DNA from: Sinonovacula constricta
Lineage: Eukaryota > Mollusca > Bivalvia > Cardiida > Solecurtidae
DNA: 64,000 bases
Direction: 5' to 3'
Assembly (NCBI GenBank): GCA_007844125.1
Contig: CM017556.1
Span: forward strand, 70,804,697-70,868,696
Shown: one piece after another, positions 12,501-25,000 of the stretch
Numbering within the stretch: position 1 is the stretch's first letter
Layout: each line of letters opens with the position of its first letter
Program-made: the position numbers and the translations under genes
The notes under the pieces: model-generated
The model's database searches: none
What the model saw: the letters and a program-made list of their open reading frames with translations, nothing else
What the model was told of the DNA's origin: nothing

Positions 12501-15500
12501 TTCTTAGCAGCACTCCCACTGTTAAACTTTATGACAAAGAACTCACCAGTGGTCTTGTTATGGCAGCCTGTGATATTATGAGAAAACTGCCACAAAATAA
12601 CTTTTAATAATATGTTACCAAATGTGTGCATATAAGATATGCTACTTATTAGGACTGTATCTTGTGTCTTTGTGCAGGGTTTGATTCGTGTGTTTGGAGG
12701 CAGGAAGCCAATGTTGAACAGCTACCAGTCGTCACTGCCTAAGCTGGTGCTGCCCTCAGTTTCAGACACAATGAAGAGGGTAAGTAAATATCTTCTCATT
12801 GGCTTGAAAAATGTAAATAAAAGTCTTTTAGTAATAGGACAATAGATGCTTTCCCAAAATCATAAATTTTTCGAGCGCATTTCTTCTTAAACTACATAAT
12901 ACTTTTGTCCCCACTTACAAAAAAACATCATGTGAGATTTTGCTCAAGCTTATTTTTTTATTGCACACCATATACTTGCTGTCACAGCATTTCATTTGAA
13001 TATCTTGATACAACTAACTTTTCATGTAGATGGCTATAATAAGGAATTATAGCAGGGCTCTGTTACAAGTTTACTGTTGACACTCCTAAATGCTTTCTAA
13101 TACTGATTGATGCCAATTACTTGTTCAGCTCAAAACACTAATGAAAACTTTTCTTTTTTCAGTTTCGTGATTGAAATTTCTTGATAATCTATGTCGTGGG
13201 TTATGAACCCCTATCATTGTATGCCTCTGTTTGTTTCAGTACCTGTTGAGTATCCGGCCACTGGTAGATGACACCAAGTACAACAGGATGGCAGCTCTGG
13301 CCAAAGAGTTTGAGCAAGGCATCGGTAACAAGCTTCAGAGATACCTCCTGCTCAAGTCATGGTGGTCCACCAACTATGTGAGTGGCAATTCACTTTTTGT
13401 TCCCTATTTAATGGGAATCCTGGCATGCTCTCATTATGTGACATATGTCATGCACAACAGCCTTTAGAAGAAAATAAAATGGAGTACATTTTGTGTCATT
13501 TACTGTGCTTTTTACCAGTCTGAATTAAATCATACTATACTTAACATGGCTTATGCCCTTGAAACAAACTAAAAGCAAACTATAACTGAACAGTTGCAAA
13601 TGTTTTTGTTAAGTGAATGCACCTCTGAAAAATATTTTAATCTTAACTTTAACTTTTCATGCCATATTTTGTCACCCTTCACCCTAAAGATAAATTTGCA
13701 CTGTTATAACAAATACATCAGAATAAGGGTTAGAGTACTGTTAAGACCATTTTGTTTGTGTTGCCTAGGTTACCGACTGGTGGGAGGAGTATGTGTACCT
13801 GCGGGGTCGTTCTGCAATCATGGTGAACAGCAACTACTATGGAGTGGTAAGTAGAGGCTGTACACTAGGCCAGAGGTTACAAAACCTTGTCCTTGAGTCA
13901 GAGGCCGCACACTAGGCCAGAGGTTACAAAACCTTGTCCTTGAGTCAGAGGCCGTACACTAGGCCAGAGGTTACGCAACCTTGTCCTTGAGTCAGAGGCC
14001 ACACAATAGACCAGAAGTTACAAAACCTTATCCTTGAGTCAGAGGCTGCACACTAGGCCAGAGGTTACAAAACCTTGTCCTTGAGTCAGAGGCCGTACAC
14101 TAGGCAAGGTTACACAACCTTGTCCTTGAGTCAGAGGCCACACACTAGACCAGAAATTACAAAACCTTGTCCTTGAGTCAGAGGCTGCACACTAGGCCAG
14201 AGATTACAAAACCTTGTCCTTGAGTCAGAGGCTGCACACTAGGCCATAGGTAATAAATAATTGAGAATTCAATATTCGAGGTCTATCACAATCTTATCCT
14301 TGAATTGAAGGCCGCACACTAGGCCATAGGTTTTGCAACCTTGTCCTTGAGTCAGAGGCTGCACACTAGGCCAGAGGTTACACAACCTTGTCCTTGTGTT
14401 AGAGGCTGCACACTAGGCCAGAGGTTACACAACTTTGTCGTGGAGTCAGAGGCTGCACACTAGGCCATAGGTAATAAATAATTGAGAATTCAATATTCGA
14501 GGCGCCTGTGGCTGAGCGGTTAGAGTCACTGACTTGTAACTCCTAAGCCTCTTACAGTGTGGTTTCAAGTCCCAGTCGGGGCGAGAACTTTCATGTGGGG
14601 AGCTTTTCCAGCTAACCTGTGGCAATTCGTTGGTTCTACTCAGACATAAGTTTTGGATCATAAAAAAACACACACAAAAGAAATGAATACTGGCTATTAC
14701 ATGATATATCCATCACATTACATTATTTCTTCAGATTTGATGAGTGAGTAGAATGTGTTCTTGCTTATTACAGGATGTTGTACGCCAACACCCAACAGAG
14801 AATCAGGCTGCCCGAGCTGCCAACGTCACCTATGTGATGCTCAAGTACCGCAGGGAACTAGACAGGGAAGAACTGAACCCAGTATGTTACCAACATTATC
14901 TGTTGAACAACCATTAATAATAGAGTTCAATTGCTAAACAGGGAATATTGACCAGCCTGGCAAAATCTTTTGTAAAATCATTGAATTTGTAAAATTGTAA
15001 CATATCAGTGAGTTGAGTTGAATTGTCCTTGTGTGGCAGTGTTCAATCAAGCTTTGCTCCAAAGGTGGCCCTCCATGCCCATGGACTCTAAAAAAGGAAG
15101 CCCTACAGAAAAAAGAGGGGACATAACCACAAAAACCAAATACTAAACATTTACCTTAAAATATAATGCTCACTGGTGACATACATGGTTTAAAAATATA
15201 AAAATAACACTTGCTGCTTTTGTCAAAGACCCTTCTACTATCACATATGATATATCAGCACTAGCAGAGCAAATTTTCCTTCAAATAGTTTTCATTTACA
15301 TCATTTACATCACAAATTACATTTTGCATTTCCTCAGCAGACCTCTTATTGGTGTGGGGAATTGTCACCTGAATATAATGACTCTATATTGTGACATTTC
15401 TGTAGCATCTTGTTAAGACGCCAGTCATACTTCAATGTGTCAGTCTTCTCATTAAACAAACCAATATACAGATCCCAGAACAAAAATAATGCACAACTGT

Positions 15501-18500
15501 TACAAAGTTAGAATTTTCCAGTTTTTATCAGTCATTGAGTGAAGGTGACCTGCCCAATGCATGTGACGTTCAAGAGAAAATATTCGATATGTGCAAAATA
15601 GTTGATCTTGTTGCTTGAAATACATATTTTGCATGTCACAGCATGGTTTTGATCTCGACAAATTACAAATGTTTGTAATCATCATCCATCAGCCATTTGC
15701 ATTGAAATGTTCTTCTATAAAGAATTTGGTTTGGGGAGGATATCATTTCTTCTGGTATTGATTTAAACTCTTATTCTTTTTGCATTTTACTTTAATTTTT
15801 GCTGATTGTGGTGCTAAACAATCTTTGATGGGCTTCATTTATTCTCACCACCAGAATCATGCGTATAACATATAATATTACTGTATTGCATTGCAACCAT
15901 AAAGTATTTTATGAGTGAAAGGCTGTTAACATTAGTAGAATGAGTATGAAAGGACAAAAGGAGTGGAAATGAGCAGAAATTGCTTTTTGATGCGGGCACA
16001 CCCAACGGGCCCAAACAATTCTAAAGGATGCGCCCAAAACAAATTGAACAAATAGATTAAAGACTGGTGTTATAAATTAATCTTTGTTTACATAATGAAC
16101 TTAATATGTCCTACAAATTTTGGAAATAAAAGGAAAGCATGGGGACAATGTCTTGTGACAAATAAAATATACAATGCACACCATACAGATGCATTGTACA
16201 TGGGTTAGAAAGTGTGTCCTGATTCTCCAGACACAAAGTGTGTGATGTTTGTCGATATAGTAACTAAAGCTGACACACCTCCACGTTGGCAAAATGTTGG
16301 TCTGTGTAGTTTCAGTGTCAGTTGTAGACTTGCAGAATTCCATCAGAATGGTGCTATGTCACAGTCACAGGATTAATCAGAACAAATACAATTTAAGTTT
16401 TCAAAAAATTAAAACAGAGAAAAACCGTTCTCTATAGGCTTTACCTAATTTACACACAGTCATGTAAATCTGGGGAACAAAGTGTTCTTACTGTTTGGTG
16501 CAAACTTGATTGTCATGTCAATCAAGGAAATATGAGTTTGATTGCACAAGCTGTGGTCACTTGTAGAGGTGTGAAAATATGCTGATGTGCATCCTTATTC
16601 ATAAAATTGCAACCTTATTAAGTAGATAATTTCATCCAGGGACTATGATTGTCATCAGATCAAGCATGGTAATCTGATGCAGCACAATTTGATGTATAGC
16701 AACATATATAGAATATTCAAAGAATGACAGGACATGCCAAAATATTCTTAGTCGCCTAAACATTTGTTAAATTTGTGATTTGGACTCTGGTGATTGACTG
16801 TAAAGCAGACCAATGACTGCTCGTGTTAAAAACTTGTCTTTCTTGAGATTGATCCTTCTCGTGCTACCACGCAAGTACCGTACTTACTCACTTATAAGAC
16901 GGGGATTTTTCCTTTAAATTTCATGTTCAAAGTGTGGGGCTCGTCTTATAGGCGAGGTCTAGCGACCTGGCAAAAAGTTTTCACGTTGTTTTAGGGCGAA
17001 AACATACCACATAAACTTGTTAGCAGTTATGCAATGACCCGACATGCCGTCATTATCGACCGCCGATAACTTACCTTTATTGAACTTTGAATTCTGTCGG
17101 TCAACGATTAACTGTCTCACATACATTTCCCTTTGTTCTGCATGAAACAGCTTATTATCCATCAGTAAACACTGAGACAAACTTTCAACTTCAGTCTGCC
17201 AAATACACCAAGCTGTAATTTACTTGGCGTTTCTGTGTAGACTTTCCTCATTACACAGGTCAAGTGACTGACTCTGAGATAAGCCGTTGTCAAGGTGATA
17301 TCGATCGGAGCAGTTTGACAGTGAGGGTGTGAACGATGTGTTTTTATAAACAGCTGCCGATTACATTTCTCCATGAAATTATTGATTGGTGGCATGTACA
17401 CAAGGAGAGTGCACTGTTCCCCGATATATTGTGTACTGTCATACCAGACTTGGTGACGTAGATCAAAGAAATTAATGTCATGCCGCCACGAGCTACAGGA
17501 TAGCAGAGCAAATGACACTCGATACATCCCGCAACGTGTGAAAATTACAGTCACTGTTTACCAGTTAACCCTTTTGTTGAGACAGCATGACTGGTCGACG
17601 TTCCTCTTCATTTTTTTCGCCTCGTCTTATAAGCGGGTCGAAGCAGAAACCGGCAATTTCACAGGTGAAGTAGGGGGGTCGTCTTATAAGCGAATAGTCT
17701 TATAAGTGAGTAAGTACGGTACCAAAACCTTAATTTCTAATTATAAGCTTACATCTTGCAAAGGTAACAAGATTACACGTAAGACTGGCTGCCAATAGTG
17801 TAGATCCTGATCTTGAGCTTGCTACAGCAAGGTCAGTTTGTGCATACCAGGTCAAGAGTTAATGAAGAGCAGTTCTTGAATTCAAGGTTTACACAGGACA
17901 TCAGCTCTATTATTATGATTGTTGAGAATGAGTAGTTAAGGATGATAGGATGTTAGGGTTGAGCCCAACATCTGCTTAAGATTTTTAAAGTAAGGCACTT
18001 TACTTTACTACCTATCTCTTCAGGAAGCTCCTACCTGAGTGCTAGTTCTACCTAGAAAGTGGACAGCCTAAAAAGATTTATTTGGGTTTCTTAATCAAAT
18101 AGAAATATAAATAAGTTAAAAACCTATAGTTTTTTTTTGCTTCTCTGTTGGGAGAAAAAGGTTGATCTATTTTTATGACCCTTTTCTGTAATATAAGTGT
18201 TGGTTTTTGTTGGTTGGTTAATTTTTTTTTCTTTAAGTCCATTTTTCAAAATAATCACTTTAAATTGAATTTTTCCCTTTAAAGACTTTTGTTACTCTGT
18301 TTTGTGGTACAGATCTTGCTGAACAAGACAGTTCCCCTGTGTTCAGCTCAGTATGAGCGTCAGTTCAACTCTACCCGTATTCCTGGAGTAGAGACAGATC
18401 GACTAGTCCACCATAAGAGCAGCTCACACGTGGCCGTCTACCACAAGGGACGCTTCTACAAGGTGTACATCAACTTCAAGGGACGATACCTTACACCCTG

Positions 18501-21500
18501 TGAACTTCAGAGGTAATTCAATGTTAAGTTCAATGTTTATGCCTTGATCATATTTAGAAACTCTGATTTTGTGATATATTGCTTGAAATAAATTTGTTAC
18601 TTACTTTTTGTGTCTTCAAAATTGGTCCAAGATTCCAAACATGACAGTATACTGTGGTATTTAAATGTCTTTTTTTATTTGTATAATCAACTTGAAAATC
18701 TTTTATCTATTTAAGTTCCAATATATTGCTGTGTTTGAAAATTATACCACATTACACCAGCCACTCAAGTGGTAGAGCATCTGCTTGCGGATTGGGAGGT
18801 CGCGGGTTCAAACCCCGGCTGGATCAAACCAAAGACTTTAAAGTTGGTAGTAGTGGCTTCCCTCTTAACACTCAGAGCTAAGGGGACAGCATTACGCCTG
18901 ACTCATTGGTGTCAGTGTAATGGACCATCCGGGTTCAGTCCCTGGGCACCTCATAAGTGCCCCTGTGCTATAATGATAGAAATGTCGCTGCACAGTATCA
19001 GCAAAAATGCTGGCAAATCCCCTTTTAACCCCCAAGCCATTAGATAGTTTATTAGCAGCCATGACAGATGCAATGACAAATCCTTGCAGGTACTCATTTA
19101 TACACTTTTTTGCACTAAAGAGAATTTTTCTCGGACCAAAAACAGATGCAAACAACTGACCCATGATCTGGAGTTCTGTATTCTACCACTGGGCATTTTC
19201 TTTTATGTGTGTGTTGACCTATCAGTGTGTGTTTTTTACAAAAGCTTCTGTTCTGAAATTAAAGTTTGTATACTATATCAGCTTCTAACCACTCACTGGG
19301 CACCATTCTTCAGGTCGTTCCAGAAGATCCTGGATGATGAAAGTCCCCCAGTCCCAGGGGAGGAGAATCTCGCTGCCCTTACTGCTGCTGACCGTGTACC
19401 CTGGGCCAAGGCTCGCTCTCAGTTCTTCTCTAAGGGCAAAAACAAGGCCTCTTTGGATGCCGTTGAGAAGGTGACTTATTATCTCCTATTTATAAATGAT
19501 ATTATAATTAGTGAACAGTTCTTTTCCTAGCATCTGATACATTTACATGTCCTCAAACTCTATTATGTTATGTAATAGTAATAATTTATACTTTGAACCT
19601 AATAAAACTAAATTTCAGTTACAGTACAGTTACATACATAAGGAACCTCGAAGTAAAAATCTGTATGAGCTTGTATATTTATAAGTTTACCAAAGTATCT
19701 TGATAGTGTATGCCACTTCAATTCATTATGCCAGTATGTGGTTGTTTTGGTTCCCAGGTTGTTTCTATATGGTTCATTTATGAAACATTTATGAATGAAG
19801 TAATCATATCTCATTAGAAGTACCTGTTGAAACATATTCAGGTGAGTGATTATTTTGTTGAAAGCCATTTCCTAAACCTGTTTTCATTCTTTACCAGGCT
19901 GCCTTCTTCCTAGCCCTAGATGAGGAGCCCCAATTCTTCACCACAGTAAGTAAACATAATGTAAAGTTAAGGTTTTCTTGTTTTCTCACAATTATATTCT
20001 TCAGACCAAGTATATGACATCAAGCAAAAGAAGGTTTGGTTATAATGTTTTTCATACAAAATTACATCTGATAAGCTTATAAACATCCCAATCTCTTTAA
20101 TGATCAGTTCTGCTATAATTGTATAAAAGCCCCAACTATACCTTAGTTATTTTCTAAGAACTTCCTGACTAAATAAAAATAGCTAAATTCTCAGCAAAAA
20201 GAAAATCCCACAACAGACTTTACAATAAAATAAATATTTTTAGTAAATAAGTTTCAAGTTACAAATATCTGAGTAATTACTTGTAAAAAATATAAAAATA
20301 TAATATCTATGTACATTTACAAAATTAAAGGTGATCATTATCTTTTAAAAAATTGCATGAAGTCCATGTACTTCACAAAAATCCAAAAGACTGTTTATAC
20401 TTCCTCAAGTCAATGATCAAATGCAATGCAATGTAATTTTTTTTATCTACTCAACAGTAAAAGTGAATTTACTTTAATGTTTCCACTGTCCAGATGTTTT
20501 TGTTGTTGTTTGTTTTAGACTGCTGGATGTAACACTATAGCTTTATAGCTAATTCTCAACATGAAAAATCAAAATTCTACACTTAAATACTACAAAGGAA
20601 TGTTCCAGATTCATACCCTTAGCTTAAAGATTTTTTGTATTATTATAAAGGTGATACTGTTTTATGCATTTTGATTTCTTGCATCCTATTTGTCAGTTTC
20701 CAGTTTCAATGACAGATATATACATTGAGACCCCACTGAATCTTGTGTGTTACAGCCCGACACATTTGATACGTATGCCAAGGCGATGTTACATGGCAAG
20801 GGCAATAATCGCTGGTTTGACAAGTCCTTCACCTTAGTTGTGTGCTCTAATGGACGGGTAAGGATAAAAAAGTGATTTCATGTTTCAGGAGAGGTGGGCG
20901 GGTCAGGACGTATGGACATAGGTCAGATTTGACAGAACTATAGAAAAAGTTTAACCATGCCACTTCATTTCATAGGAGGTTACTCTAGGCACATGTCAAA
21001 CTGTCAAATTATCTCCTTTATTAATATGCTGTTTTGTTCATTTCAAGTGTTCTTATTAAGCATTATTGGTATTAATAAGTAGTACCACTATTTTAGACTT
21101 ATATTTCTCAGATCAAACAAGGCAACATTTGTTTCCAAAACTTAGTGGATATTTTGTTAGGGGGCATCTGTGAACCATGGATTTCAGATGCCGACTTATA
21201 TCTGGATGTCAGCAATATGCCTTAATTGTGTTGTTATGATGTAGCAAAAAAAAAAAAATAAAAAAGGGAAAAAAAACAACAGGAAATAATATTTTTAGTT
21301 TACTCAAGTTTATAACCACTAAATTTAACTCTACCAGCTTTTTTTGCTTTTTATCAAAATGACAACTTATTAGCTCAAATGTATCTTATAAAACAGTAAA
21401 CTTGTGCTTAGACTTCGGTACTAACATCAGCATTTACAGAATAAATTTGCATGCAAATACCAAGGCCATGTAGCGTTAGTGTGAGTACTTTGAAGTCTCT

Positions 21501-22002
21501 GGAAATAAGTTTTATTTATCGAGAGCTTGTGGAGCATGTGCAGTACACTAATGGGGAAGTAATTATCAATGGATGTAAACTATTATCAGGAAAAGCCTAT
21601 AACAGTGGCTGAATTTAAAAAAAAGAATTCTATCTACTTAAAACCATGTTGCCGTATGCCCTTTTAATGCATAACCTACCTTACGACAGAATAAGAGCCT
21701 ATTGGGTTAATTACAGGCCTTATATAGCTCAAGTTTAAACAATATTAAATATTCATAAGTCAGTTATTATATGATAAAGATGTAGTGATAGTTTTATAAG
21801 TACAGTGGGTTTTGTTTACTTTAATGCAAATAAACAGAATTGTGTTGTTTTATTTCTATTTAGGTTGGCTTCAATGCAGAACATTCATGGTAAGTAGAGT
21901 ATATCTAATCTTTTTATTTAAAATAAATGTTTTTGTCATTAAATAAAATGATAAAAATGATGAGGAGGAGAATGAGGAGGATAATGGTGGTGGTGATGGT
22001 GG

Positions 22003-22045
<43 letters not shown>

Positions 22046-25000
22046 ACATTATTGTTTTATAAAAGAAAGTTTTTGAATAAAAATGCAAAGAAGAAACACT
22101 TGAAGCTTTGACTTGATTTACCATGTGTTGATTGGTTACAGTTGAACTGAAGTGGGGTTTTTTTCAGAGGTCATAAACAAGGATGTTCATGTGTACAGTC
22201 TTATATTAGTCTTAGTCTATCTTACTTGACTTAACAGGACTTTGGAAAATAGTGTAGATCCAGGTCAGCCATTTCTTACTCAGAGCTAGCTGATCAGGAT
22301 CTGTACTATGTGCTTCGACTTCTGTAGCAATACCCTTATTCATTTCCATGCTTTATTGTTATATATGGTCAGGAATTTCATCATTAAATTTGGGGCAAAT
22401 GATGTTTCAGATATATTATATGATATATATATATAATGGCAGTTTGTCCATAGCTGTTAACATTACTTCAAATAAGTCAATAAAAAAATAAAAAAGCATA
22501 AAATCATTTAGCACTGGAGAGTCCTAAAAGATTTTAATTTAAATTTTGTTTAACTAATTCATGATAATGGTTTATTCAGGTTATGAACTTAGTAAATGTC
22601 TAACTTTTTTGTCCTTATGTCGCTGTAGGCAGGGTACAGTCTATACTGAACACATGCCTACTTTACAAGTTGTATTTCAGCTTCCTTTGAATCACACCAT
22701 TTATGTTATGTTTTGTATATTCTAACATATGTACCTTTTTCACATCTGTGTATATTAGACTGAGAGATCTGATGGAAAAATCTGAAAAGCCACAGTCCAT
22801 GTTTTGGTTCATTTACTTTAATTTTAATTAATTCCTTCTCTTTCAGAAAACTTTGTTGTCGTTTTTAAAAGATTTAAATTATAACATATTTTGACTAAAT
22901 GCCATAAATAGGCATTTTGTCTATACAAAATTGTTTATTTATAAATATAAAAAGAATGCTTACTATTAAGATAAAGCTGTGTTATTTTAAGGTCCTGTCA
23001 GTTTGTCATCTTCATTTAACAATTTCCTAAATTCACAAAATGAAAATATAATCTTTATGTGCATAAAATAAATGAAATTGTCATCATTTTTGAACAATCA
23101 GAATTTTTAATATAAAGGATAAAACATGGGTTCCAACAGTGGCCTAGGGGGAACTAGTATGTTTATAGCTTATCATCCAGACAGAAGCTACCATTCTGCT
23201 ATTTATAAATATTGGTCATTTAATTTGACTTTCAAGAAGAAAAAAAAAAGAATAATTTTTGTAAAGAACTGTCCAAGAAGTTACTTTTCAACTCTACTGC
23301 ATTATTTAAACAGTAGATTTTTTCATTAAAAATATACAATCTGTATTGAAGATCAATTTTATAGAGTTTAAGAAGTGCATCATGCATAAAGTTTAATTGA
23401 ACTCTACACAGTAATTATTGTGCTTCATTTGTTCCTTTAAATTTTTTTTAATATTTAGCATATGACCTGTCTCACAGACAGGACCTTTGAAATCTGAGAA
23501 TTGAATTTGTCTCAGTTAACGTGCGGTGTGCCCGTGGTTCTATCCAGAGTTAAGTCTACAAGTAGCTGGACATTGTCAATATAAACATAATTGTGACAGT
23601 GCGATGTAACAGATACAAACATATCTAGCGATGGGGTATATACAAGTATTTGGTGTTTTTTACCTTTTATCTGCATTCATTTTTTATTTATTACCTTTTA
23701 TCTGCATCAATTCTCCTTTTAGATACATAAAGTGGCTGTGATATGCAGGCTCAAGAAGTTTTGTTCTTCATTTGTAGCCATTGCCATGGAAACTGTTTTG
23801 TTAGAGTGTGTTTTTGAAGGTCAGCTTGAAAGTACTGATAATGATGCATGTATGATGTTCTGTCATTTGATCTTGGATACACATTTCAGACTATGTATAT
23901 TTATATAAGTAAAACAATTTAAAATTACCTAGCAGCAATGACCAGCCAACCAGTTATGCAAAGCATATGTTGCGACTTTGCAACAGCTTGTACATGTATC
24001 CACTACATGAGTCAGTAAAGTCCCTAGAAGCATAGTGGTACCAGAACAAAACAGAACCAAGAACAAAAACCCTTTTGGTAGATGCTCAAGTTTCTAGTAA
24101 AAAACTATTGTGTCTGTATGTTTCTAGGAAGAGAATATATCCTACCAGATATAGCATGTTAACTGTTGACCGTAACATTAATTAATTAGGTTAAAGCTGA
24201 TAGTGTTGTTCCAGGCGATTCTATTCCCAGCAGGAACAGATCGGAGTATACACTATTTGCTGTAGTTTCTATCGCAATGTCCTCTTACATTTAGTTTCTA
24301 TCAGCTAATCTGCTGCGACCTTGTATTCTTTGCATCTAGTGATTGGGATTTGCCTGCATTTTTGTCAATACTGTGCCATGACATTTCTATCATTATAGCA
24401 CAGGGGCACTTATTAGGTGCTCAGGGACTAAACCCGGCCGATCCATTATACTGACACTGACGAGTCAGGCGTAATGCTGTGCCCTTAGCCCCGAGCATTA
24501 GGAGGGAAGCCACATACTACCAACTTTAAAGTCTTTGGTTTGACCCAGTCGGGGTTTGAACCCACGACCTCCCGATCCGCAAGCAGACGCTCTACCTTTA
24601 CATCTAGTTTTTGACAAATCTCAACAGAATAAGTAATATTAACAAATATAACATTATAAAGGGTTGTATGGAGAGTACCACAATGCTTATTCACTGTTAT
24701 GCTGGCTGACTGGCCATTTTGTTTTGCAGGGCAGATGCTCCTATAATGGCCCACTTGTGGGAGCATGTGGCTGCTGTAGATGCAGATATAGGGTAAACAT
24801 CTCTTGTACACAAGGCAGCTTATTCAGCCTCCTAGTGTTAGTGTGTGTCTTCTATAACCTGTCTCCCCATTCCTGCTTGGTCTTAGGTTGTCTTCAGCTT
24901 CTGTCCAAACTCTGGGCTCTCACTCAGTCAAGGCACAGGATTCTGTTACCAAAACAACTTTTTTTTTCTCTTGGAAATTTTATGTGGGCATTGTTTTATA

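Larger units (their letters stand above)
14882..18312 (+). other. CPT1 intron 7
   Basis: Mostly AT-rich unique-looking DNA. Contains the inverted-repeat element at 16876-17721 and a partial foldback repeat at about 17792-17836. No exon-like sequence seen. Confidence 0.7.
21890..24729 (+). other. CPT1 intron 12 (to exon 13a)
   Basis: Holds a GAT-rich microsatellite (21961-22043), two foldback repeats (22244-22313, 24190-24262), a degraded SINE (about 23455-23610) and an antisense family A SINE ending about 120 bp before exon 13a. No other exon-like copy of [11 protein letters not shown] was found. Confidence 0.7.

Noticed and set aside
17162..17554. Reverse-strand 130-codon frame inside the inverted-repeat element, considered as a transposase
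   Set aside because: No DDE/D spacing or helix-turn-helix pattern recognised; contains many Cys and Tyr without order. Left as non-coding.
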